Shown: positions 1 to 5,218 of the stretch, one piece after another
How the letters are laid out: each line of letters opens with the position of its first letter
How positions within the stretch are numbered: position 1 is the first letter of the stretch
Assembly (NCBI GenBank): GCA_027451265.1
Contig: DAIDJT010000163.1
Location: 1 to 6,006 of the forward strand
From: Bacteroidales bacterium
Lineage (GTDB): Bacteria > Bacteroidota > Bacteroidia > Bacteroidales > VadinHA17
Length of the DNA stretch: 6,006 nt
Reading direction: 5' to 3'
Made by a program: the position numbers and the translations under genes
The notes under the pieces: model-generated
Database searches by the model: none
Told to the model about the DNA's origin: nothing
What the model saw: only the letters and a program-made list of their open reading frames with translations

Positions 1-145
1 GGTTTTCGCCGGATGCCCGGCATTCATAAACGGAACTTCTGAAAACCTGTTCAACAGTGGAATATGTCTTCCAAGCGGCACCCTGATGACAGACGGTGAC
101 CTGACACGGATCAGGGAGGTACTTAAGCGGGAGTTTCGTCTTTGA
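1..145 (+). CDS. DegT/DnrJ/EryC1/StrS-family sugar aminotransferase, C-terminal end only
   Basis: This is the last 47 codons of a gene that begins before the window; the reading frame starts at base 2 and ends at TGA 143-145. The visible tail contains ENLFNSGICLPSGTLMTDGDL followed by a short basic helix. That matches the usual C-terminus of PLP-dependent sugar aminotransferases of the PglE type, where an LFe-x-GlCLPSG-x-x-(M/L)T-x-x-D pattern precedes the final helix. Enzymes of this family transfer an amino group, usually from glutamate, to a 4-keto-6-deoxy UDP-sugar in the cytoplasm. The gene immediately downstream encodes a 4,6-dehydratase that would make such a 4-keto substrate, which supports the assignment. 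The PLP-binding lysine and the substrate site lie outside the window, so the exact sugar cannot be named. The family call is fairly secure despite the short fragment; PglE versus another branch is a guess. Confidence 0.8.
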   Translation, partial: VFAGCPAFINGTSENLFNSGICLPSGTLMTDGDLTRIREVLKREFRL

Positions 146-207
146 CAAAGTGATAACACAGAAAGGCGAAGAAAAAGGGATAAAAGACAGCCTGATACAG
201 GTTTAAG

Positions 208-244
208 TTTGCAGGAATCTCCCTGTAGATTGCATGTAAATTTG
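208..244 (+). promoter_or_regulatory. Candidate Bacteroidota-type promoter
   Basis: TAAATTTG at 237-244 is an exact match to the TAnnTTTG -7 element, and TTTG at 208-211 could serve as the -33 element. The 25-base spacer is longer than usual, which weakens the call. A second exact -7 match, TAAGTTTG, lies at 204-211 but has no TTTG at a sensible distance upstream. Transcription from the 237-244 element would give a leader of about 145 bases before the ATG at 396. In AT-rich DNA such matches can arise by chance. Confidence 0.3.
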
Positions 245-259
245 CAATTGAAATGCAAA
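241..259. repeat. Inverted repeat TTTGCA-N7-TGCAAA overlapping the candidate promoter
   Basis: Perfect 6-bp arms (241-246 and 254-259) are separated by 7 bases. The left arm shares TTTG with the candidate -7 element at 237-244. A dimeric repressor site could have this geometry, but there is no second copy in the window to support it, and a 6-bp AT-rich palindrome is not rare. Confidence 0.3.
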
Positions 260-303
260 ATAACATAAAATGATCATCAGCCTGCAGAGTTTTACAGGTC
301 TTC

Positions 304-321
304 CCCGGTTTTGATCCCGGG
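304..321 (+). repeat. GC-rich inverted repeat (CCCGG / CCGGG) in the leader
   Basis: Arms at 304-308 and 317-321 can form a 5-bp all-GC hairpin with an 8-base loop. No T-run follows, so it is not an intrinsic terminator. It sits about 75 bases before the dehydratase start and could be a structured element of the 5' untranslated region. Confidence 0.3.
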
Positions 322-338
322 TTACACAGGCGGGTTAC
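318..338 (+). repeat. Direct octamer repeat CGGGTTAC x2
   Basis: CGGGTTAC occurs at 318-325 and again at 331-338, separated by ACAGG, giving a 13-base period. The first copy overlaps the right arm of the GC-rich hairpin. It may be a protein-binding site or the result of a small duplication; its function is unknown. Confidence 0.35.
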
Positions 339-395
339 CTGAAGCTCATTGGCGGCAAGAATACCAGACACAAAACAGAAGAGAAACGGAATTGT

Positions 396-1616
396 ATGAA
401 TATCAATATTGACATTGATTATTTTATCAGGACTTTCATTACAGGTCGTAAGGAGAGCCTCCTGAAACCAGACATCGGGAAGTACCAGGCAGAGCTGGAG
501 AAACGCATCAATGGCAAAAAGGTGCTTGTGATCGGCGGAGCCGGAACAATTGGTTCGTCATATATTAAGGCTGTGCTGAAGTATGACGTCTCTTCACTTG
601 TTGTGGTTGACATTAATGAAAACGGCCTTACTGAACTGGTGAGGGATCTCCGAAGTTCAAACGGCTGCAATATACCTGCCGATTTTGTAACCTATCCCAT
701 GAATTTTGGCGACAGGGTCTTTGAGAAAATGTTCCGCAGCCTGGCGCCGTTTGACATAGTGGCCAATTTTGCAGCACACAAGCACGTGCGAAGTGAAAAG
801 GATGTTTTCTCGGTTGAGGCAATGATTGAAAACAATGTCCTGAAGGCGAGGGGGCTCCTGGAGCTCCTTCTGCAATATCCGCCTGAACATTTTTTCTGTG
901 TTTCAACTGATAAGGCAGCCAATCCTGTCAATATAATGGGGGCCAGCAAGAAGCTGATGGAGGAGCTTATAATGGCTTATTCAGACCGCCTGCCAATCAC
1001 TACTGCCCGTTTTGCAAATGTTGCATTCTCTAACGGCAGCCTTCCCCTCGGGTTCATCGAACGGCTCAATAAACGCCAGCCCTGGTCGTGCCCGAAAGGA
1101 ATGCGCCGCTTTTTTGTTTCGCCGCAGGAGTCGGGTGAATTGTGCATGATTGCATCGGTTCTTGGCGCTCCGGGTGACATAATTTTTCCAAAGCTGGATC
1201 CGGGAAAGGATATGATCACCTTTGATGCAATGGCGCTGGATCTGCTGAAGTATCTCGGAATGACGGCGGATATATGTGCTTCGGAGGAAGAAGCCAGGAG
1301 AAAGGCTTCGATGCTGAGCAACAACCCGGAATCGTATCCGGTGTACTTCTTTGAATCTGACACCTCTGGCGAGAAGCCATATGAGGAGTTTTTTACCGAA
1401 AATGAAGCCATTGACAATGAGAGGTTTATTAACCTCGGAATCATTAAAAATACAGTAAGAAGAGACCCTGGCGAGGTGAATGAAATAATTGAAGGGCTGG
1501 GCAGGCTGTTTGCATCTGAAAATGTGACCAAGGCCGCGATAGTGGATAATTTAAAGTCCCTGCTGCCGAACTTTGAACATATTGAAAAGGGGAAGGGACT
1601 TGATTCAAAGATGTAG
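396..1616 (+). CDS. UDP-sugar 4,6-dehydratase, CapD/WbpM-like polysaccharide biosynthesis protein
   Basis: This 406-residue protein is an extended short-chain dehydrogenase of the CapD/FlaA1/WbpM group. Such enzymes convert UDP-GlcNAc-type substrates to 4-keto-6-deoxy sugars using bound NAD(P) in the cytoplasm. The Rossmann motif GGAGTIGS is at residues 47-54, the ribose-binding acidic residue at D72, and an A-x-K-H-V motif at 127-131. The catalytic block is STDKAANP (170-177), then M181 and K185 in MGASK. This gives a Ser-Met-Lys arrangement as in WbpM, rather than the Ser-Tyr-Lys of PseB. There is no membrane domain, unlike full-length WbpM or CapD, and a C-terminal extension of roughly 110 residues follows the core. 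A 35-residue lead precedes the nucleotide-binding strand. The start is the ATG after an A-rich stretch with only a weak AGAAGAG-like purine run. With the upstream aminotransferase it would make a 4-amino-4,6-dideoxy UDP-sugar. The family is secure; the product stereochemistry is not. Confidence 0.9.
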   Translation: MNINIDIDYFIRTFITGRKESLLKPDIGKYQAELEKRINGKKVLVIGGAGTIGSSYIKAVLKYDVSSLVVVDINENGLTELVRDLRSSNGCNIPADFVTYPMNFGDRVFEKMFRSLAPFDIVANFAAHKHVRSEKDVFSVEAMIENNVLKARGLLELLLQYPPEHFFCVSTDKAANPVNIMGASKKLMEELIMAYSDRLPITTARFANVAFSNGSLPLGFIERLNKRQPWSCPKGMRRFFVSPQESGELCMIASVLGAPGDIIFPKLDPGKDMITFDAMALDLLKYLGMTADICASEEEARRKASMLSNNPESYPVYFFESDTSGEKPYEEFFTENEAIDNERFINLGIIKNTVRRDPGEVNEIIEGLGRLFASENVTKAAIVDNLKSLLPNFEHIEKGKGLDSKM

Positions 1617-2249
1617 ATGAAATCAGGGGTTCCCTTTTTTCTGATACTGCTGGTACTGGCCTTTCTTGACGTCAGAGGGTGCCGCAGGGCCGGGTCATGG
1701 CTTGTCAGGGATGACAGGGCGGCACATGCTGATGTCATGGTTTTGCTGATGGGCGATTTTTCAGACAGGGTGTTGCAGGCAGGTGACCTTTACGCAAAAG
1801 GGACAGCGACCAGGCTTTTAATTGTCAGGGAGAGCATGGGCCCCTACAGGAAGCTGCAGGAAAGAGGCGCCAATGTAATCAGGACCACCACCCAGGCGCA
1901 CGATGCAGCCGTCGCCCTGGGCATACCTGCTGACAGTATCACGGTACTGCCAGGTGATGCCAGGAGCACTCTTGATGAGGCTCTGGCAGTAAAGGAATAC
2001 CTGTCCGGCCGCCGTGAAACAGACACGGTACTTCTGGTTTCTTCTGCTCCTCATATGAGGAGGGCAACGATTATATTCAGGTCAGTCCTGAGATATCCTG
2101 ACCGAAAGATTCAGGTCCTTGCCTCCCCAAGCAGGTACTCAGATTTTAATGCGAGGCACTGGTGGAAGGACAGGGAGGATATCCAGGATGTTCTTTCTGA
2201 GCTGATTAAGATAGGTGCATTCCAGACAATTGAGAGGAGAGGTCTTTAG
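1617..2249 (+). CDS. DUF218 (YdcF/SanA/ElyC-like) membrane-anchored protein
   Basis: This 210-residue protein has one hydrophobic N-terminal segment (about residues 5-18) and then a soluble domain that fits the DUF218 pattern. The fit consists of ADVMVLLMG with D49-R51-V52 and A55 (38-55), a glycine turn before a TRLLIV strand (65-70), the loop after LGIPADSITVLPG (101-113) with RSTLDEALAVKEYL (116-129), and VLLVSSAPHMRRA (138-150). The S-x-x-T-x-E-A and SxxHMxRA signatures are the most diagnostic. Family members such as SanA and ElyC affect the cell envelope, and DUF218 genes are frequent in exopolysaccharide loci, but no reaction is established. The ATG directly follows the dehydratase stop (TAGATG), so the two are probably translationally coupled. 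A cysteine at residue 22 follows VRG, a poor lipobox, so a simple membrane anchor is likelier than a lipoprotein. The domain would face the periplasm if the anchor is N-in. Confidence 0.8.
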   Translation: MKSGVPFFLILLVLAFLDVRGCRRAGSWLVRDDRAAHADVMVLLMGDFSDRVLQAGDLYAKGTATRLLIVRESMGPYRKLQERGANVIRTTTQAHDAAVALGIPADSITVLPGDARSTLDEALAVKEYLSGRRETDTVLLVSSAPHMRRATIIFRSVLRYPDRKIQVLASPSRYSDFNARHWWKDREDIQDVLSELIKIGAFQTIERRGL

Positions 2250-2276
2250 GAACACAAATTAATCAGTCTTTTCAAA

Positions 2277-2951
2277 ATGTACCGGAAAATCTTCAAGCGT
2301 CTGATAGATATTATTTTGTCTGCAGCAGCCATCCTGGTTCTGTCTCCGTTGCTGGTTCCCGTAATAATCATCCTCCTGCTGACAGGCGAGCATTACGTAT
2401 TTTACGGTCAAAACAGGGTGGGATATAAGAACCGGCAATTCAGAATATGGAAGTTTGCAACGATGCTTAAAGCCAGCCCGAACCTCGGCACCGGGAGCCT
2501 GACTGTGAAGAATGACCCCAGGGTATTTCCTTTCGGACGGTTTTTACGCAAGACCAAAATCAATGAATTGCCGCAGATATTCAATATACTACTCGGGAAT
2601 ATGTCCGTAGTCGGGCCACGGCCACAGATGGAGGTCGATTTCCTGAAGTTTCCCGTTCATGTACAAAAAGTCATCTATGATGCGGTCCCGGGGATGACCG
2701 GTATTGGTTCAATTGTATTCCGCGATGAGGAGAAGTGGATTACCTCACATGAGGGGGACAAGCATGAGTATTACAGGAAGTACATTGCCCCTTACAAGGG
2801 TGAGCTGGAGCTGTGGTATCTTGAACATATTTCCATGTGGACAGATGCTGTGCTGATTTTCCTTACCGCGTGGGTGATTGTCTTCCCGGAATCAGGGCTT
2901 GTTTATAAAATTTTCAGGGATTTACCGGAAAGACCGGGATATTTAGATTAA
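2277..2951 (+). CDS. Monotopic phosphoglycosyl transferase (initiating sugar transferase, PglC/WcaJ catalytic-domain type)
   Basis: This 224-residue protein has the size and order of the minimal bacterial sugar transferase domain (Bac_transf). Residues 4-11 are the basic amphipathic lead KIFKRLID. Residues 12-36 form a hydrophobic re-entrant helix with the usual Ser-Pro break (S23-P24). QNRVGY (45-50), the KF-x-T-M motif (59-63), RKTKINELPQ (91-100) and GNMSVVGPRP (107-116) follow in order. Such enzymes move a sugar-1-phosphate from a UDP-sugar to undecaprenyl phosphate on the inner face of the membrane. Two deviations stand out. The canonical Asp of the Asp-Glu dyad is N96 (codon AAT at 2562-2564) before E97. 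The segment after PGMTG is IGSIVFRDEE rather than the common W-x-x-V-x-GR. I recall this combination from Bacteroidota homologues, so it may mark a subfamily rather than a dead enzyme. No Shine-Dalgarno is visible; the start is preceded by TTTTCAAA. Confidence 0.88.
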   Translation: MYRKIFKRLIDIILSAAAILVLSPLLVPVIIILLLTGEHYVFYGQNRVGYKNRQFRIWKFATMLKASPNLGTGSLTVKNDPRVFPFGRFLRKTKINELPQIFNILLGNMSVVGPRPQMEVDFLKFPVHVQKVIYDAVPGMTGIGSIVFRDEEKWITSHEGDKHEYYRKYIAPYKGELELWYLEHISMWTDAVLIFLTAWVIVFPESGLVYKIFRDLPERPGYLD

Positions 2952-3067
2952 TTTTGAAACGGATCACTGTAGGTTTTTTTAAACCAGAAGATTCAAAGCG
3001 GAGGGGAAGACTGATTTGAAAAACTTGATTTAGAATTAGGCACTGACAGATAATACCTTCCACCGCA
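2952..3067 (+). other. 116-base spacer between the two phosphoglycosyl transferases
   Basis: No gene is seen here. GGTTT-TTTT-AAACC at 2972-2985 could form a weak 5-bp hairpin, but it is not followed by a T-run and would not be a good intrinsic terminator. A purine-rich GGAGGGGAAG at about 3000-3009 resembles a ribosome-binding sequence, but it lies nearly 60 bases before the next start and has no start codon at suitable distance. The gap is long enough to hold a secondary promoter, yet no exact TAnnTTTG motif was found. Confidence 0.4.
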
Positions 3068-4168
3068 ATGCCAGAGATACTGATCACCGGAGTTCCTGCT
3101 ATAATAGTAGCGTTTTTCAGCGCTATGTTCATTACATGGTACTATATACCAAAAGTGATAAAAGTAGTCAGGGCACGGCATCTGGAGGACAAACCCGGCC
3201 AGCATAAGATTCACAAGTCAATGGTACCCACCCTGGGCGGTATTGGTATTTTTGCCGGGTTTCTGGTAGGGTATCTTATGGGGATTGACGGTTATATGCC
3301 GGGTCTTTCATACTTTACTGCAGCGGCCGTGTTTTTGTTTTTTGTTGGAATAAAGGATGATCTGATTCATCTTAATCCGACAAAAAAATTCGCAGGAGAG
3401 ATTGTAGCCGCTGTTGTAGTTACAGTATTCACAGACCTGAGTTTTACAAGCTTCCACGGTTTCCTGGGGATAGAAGAAATTTCCCCGGTGACGTCCTTCA
3501 TCGTTACCGTATTGACTATAAGCCTTATAATCAATGCCGTAAACCTGATAGACGGGATTGATGGCCTGGCAGCCTCGGTGGGAATAATTGCGTCGGTTGT
3601 CTTCGGTATTTTCTTCTATCTCTCCGATGACATGGGTTACACTGTGATGGCTGCTGCTTTGATCGGAGCTTTAATTGCCTTTCTGCGGTTCAATATGTCA
3701 GAAGGTGAAAACAAGATTTTCATGGGTGATACCGGTTCGCTGGTGATCGGATTTACCCTTGCCGTTTTTGCAATACGGTTCAATGAGCTTGATGCAAGGG
3801 GAGCTTCGTTCATAGATCTGAAATCGGCCCCGGCGGTTTCAATTGCAATACTTATAGTTCCCCTGTTTGACACCCTGAGGGTGATGGTGTTGCGCATTCA
3901 TTACAAACAGAATCTTTTCACTGCCGACCACAGGCACATTCATCACATGATGCTGCGTGCAGGATTCAGCCATGCAAGGGCTACCCAATACATCTCACTG
4001 TTCAATATTCTGATGATAATCCTGGCATTCCTGCTCGACGGAATCGGCATTCTTTCGCTGGGATTGCTGCTGCTGGGCATCTGCCTGGTGACGGCTTATG
4101 CACTCACAAGATATGTGACTGTAAAGGAACGCAGGGCTGCAGTGGCAAACCCGGTTCCGGGCGCCTGA
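3068..4168 (+). CDS. Polytopic UDP-HexNAc:undecaprenyl-phosphate phosphotransferase, WecA/TagO/MraY family
   Basis: This 366-residue, strongly hydrophobic protein has about ten membrane segments, in keeping with the WecA/TagO family of polyprenyl-phosphate HexNAc-1-phosphate transferases. The first helix is followed by the cytoplasmic loop DKPGQHKIHK (41-50) and VPTLGGIGIF (53-62). The Mg-binding DD pair is at 97-98 in VGIKDDL. NLIDGIDGLA lies at 159-168, FMGDTGS at 218-224 with D221, and the histidine-rich loop ADHRHIHH at 286-293. All family catalytic motifs are intact, so activity is expected. The enzyme would transfer GlcNAc-1-phosphate (or a related HexNAc) to undecaprenyl phosphate. The C-terminal cytoplasmic tail is short and basic. 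The start lacks a Shine-Dalgarno; the ATG at 3068 places the first helix directly at the N-terminus as is usual. It is the second initiating transferase in this locus, of a fold unrelated to the one before it. Substrate specificity cannot be read from sequence alone. Confidence 0.92.
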   Translation: MPEILITGVPAIIVAFFSAMFITWYYIPKVIKVVRARHLEDKPGQHKIHKSMVPTLGGIGIFAGFLVGYLMGIDGYMPGLSYFTAAAVFLFFVGIKDDLIHLNPTKKFAGEIVAAVVVTVFTDLSFTSFHGFLGIEEISPVTSFIVTVLTISLIINAVNLIDGIDGLAASVGIIASVVFGIFFYLSDDMGYTVMAAALIGALIAFLRFNMSEGENKIFMGDTGSLVIGFTLAVFAIRFNELDARGASFIDLKSAPAVSIAILIVPLFDTLRVMVLRIHYKQNLFTADHRHIHHMMLRAGFSHARATQYISLFNILMIILAFLLDGIGILSLGLLLLGICLVTAYALTRYVTVKERRAAVANPVPGA

Positions 4169-4194
4169 AAAAATCTCCCTTTTTCTGATTAAAA

Positions 4195-5211
4195 ATGATA
4201 TCCTCACTCTCAAGGGATGAGTTGTATTACCGGCATCAGCTCAGCCATGAGCAGATAGATGACATCCTCGGTGAAAAAGCAGCCGGTAATTTTCCGGAGG
4301 CAAAAGCACAGCATCTTGGGAAGCTGAACACCTTCCTGGCGATCTCGGATCTTTTTATCAGTGAGGGAATTCCGTTCACTCCGCAGAAGGGTCCGGTGCT
4401 CTCATTCAGGATTTACGGTGACCCGCTGGTCCGGACTTACAATGATCTGGATTTCCTGATTGATTCAGAAAGAATTCCTGAAGCATTCAGGCTGCTTTCG
4501 AAAGGCGGTTTCCGTGCTTCCTCCTATGAGTTCCCTGAAGAGGAGTGCCGGCGTGCCCTTTTGATGAGGCATGTAAATGAACTGTACCTCTGGAATCCGG
4601 ATCTGGAAACGGGCATTGAACTTCACTGGGATCTCACCGGGGTGATGTTGCCTGGTCAGGCCGGGCAATCAGGCATTATTGAAGAGAACAGCACGGTTCT
4701 GGGGTTTGAAGGAAGGGATTACAGGGTTTTAAGCCAGGAGCTTGAATTGCTGTTCCTTGTTATTCACGGTTCCCTGCACGGATGGAACAGACTCAAGTGG
4801 CTGCTTGATGTCAGGGAACTGCTCAGGAAATATGATACTGACGAGGTACGGTTCAACAGGCTCGTAAGTCAGTTTGATGCTTACAGGCCGGTGGCCCTGT
4901 GCAATGAACTCCTGAAGATATATTTTCCGGGTACAAAGCTGTTGCCTTCGGCCTGCAGGGCCCCGGCCGGCATGGTCAGGTTTGCTCTGCGACAGATCGG
5001 CAAACCAGACAGACCTAAGGAAATGGCAGGATTCCTGGGGTTCTTTATAAACAGCTGGAGAGCTTTCCCGGGTACCGGGTACCGTTTTGACCTGCTGAAA
5101 AGAAACCTGTTTGCAACTGACCTTGCCAGTATGCCATGGATGCCATGTTCTGCTGTAGTGTTTTATATCGTGGGTCCGTTCCGGAAACTGGGCCGCGGGT
5201 TCCGAGGATGA
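4195..5211 (+). CDS. Nucleotidyltransferase-like protein (NTP_transf_5 family)
   Basis: This 338-residue protein resembles the uncharacterised nucleotidyltransferase family NTP_transf_5. The N-terminal helical region (1-60) leads into a polymerase-beta-like core. That core has QKGPVLSFRIYGDP (64-77), then the metal-binding D-x-D in NDLDFLID (83-90, D84 and D86), a helix with KGGF (103-106), and the third strand IELHWDL (141-147, E142 and H144). A helical C-terminal half contains HGWNRLKWLLDVRELL (195-210), a block typical of the family. The end is hydrophobic (312-327) and then basic, perhaps a membrane-associated tail. Family members are often encoded beside HprK-like kinases in RiPP (lasso-peptide) and exopolysaccharide loci. 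A role in modifying a phosphorylated peptide has been proposed for one lasso-cluster homologue, but the substrate here is unknown. The start codon follows GATTAAAA with no Shine-Dalgarno. It lies 26 bases after the WecA-like gene and 7 bases before the kinase-like gene. Confidence 0.75.
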   Translation: MISSLSRDELYYRHQLSHEQIDDILGEKAAGNFPEAKAQHLGKLNTFLAISDLFISEGIPFTPQKGPVLSFRIYGDPLVRTYNDLDFLIDSERIPEAFRLLSKGGFRASSYEFPEEECRRALLMRHVNELYLWNPDLETGIELHWDLTGVMLPGQAGQSGIIEENSTVLGFEGRDYRVLSQELELLFLVIHGSLHGWNRLKWLLDVRELLRKYDTDEVRFNRLVSQFDAYRPVALCNELLKIYFPGTKLLPSACRAPAGMVRFALRQIGKPDRPKEMAGFLGFFINSWRAFPGTGYRFDLLKRNLFATDLASMPWMPCSAVVFYIVGPFRKLGRGFRG

Positions 5212-5218
5212 TAATGCC

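Larger units (their letters stand above)
146..395. promoter_or_regulatory. 250-base non-coding leader upstream of the dehydratase operon
   Basis: No convincing gene is present here on either strand. The region is AT-rich in its first half. It contains two matches to the Bacteroidota -7 consensus TAnnTTTG (204-211 and 237-244), a 6-bp inverted repeat at 241-259, a GC-rich inverted repeat at 304-321, a direct octamer repeat at 318-338, and four CCTG/CAGG inverted pairs between 191 and 341. It is by far the longest gap in an otherwise closely packed row of genes. A promoter and regulated leader for the genes from 396 onward is therefore plausible. This is inference from spacing and motifs; no start site is demonstrated. 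Confidence 0.45.

Noticed and set aside
303..322. tRNA T-arm-like hairpin (CCGGG stem) on the - strand
   Set aside because: The loop is 8 bases, the TTC core is absent, and no acceptor, D or anticodon arms can be built around it.
349..362. Possible ops-like (RfaH) element near GGCGGCAAG
   Set aside because: It shares only the GGCGG start with the ops consensus, the rest differs, and RfaH-type control is not expected from this short match.
123..371. 82-codon open frame on the - strand across the leader
   Set aside because: It overlaps the end of the aminotransferase gene, matches no family I recognise, and its apparent hydrophobic end comes from complementing an A-rich stretch. It is more likely a chance open frame.
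977..1738. 253-codon open frame on the - strand
   Set aside because: It lies antisense to the dehydratase and the start of the DUF218 gene, is serine-rich with low-complexity character, and has no domain. The sense-strand genes have clear motifs.
2972..2985. Possible terminator GGTTT-TTTT-AAACC after the monotopic transferase
   Set aside because: The stem is five mostly A-T pairs with the T-run in the loop rather than after the stem, so it does not fit an intrinsic terminator.
4167..4185. GAAAAA / TTTTTC inverted repeat after the WecA-like gene
   Set aside because: It is a homopolymer-based A-T match overlapping the stop codon; it is weak and expected by chance. The short 26-base spacer suggests continued transcription.
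5069..5082. Tandem heptamer CGGGTAC x2
   Set aside because: It lies inside the nucleotidyltransferase coding frame and simply encodes a Gly-Thr-Gly-Tyr stretch, with no sign of a wider repeat.
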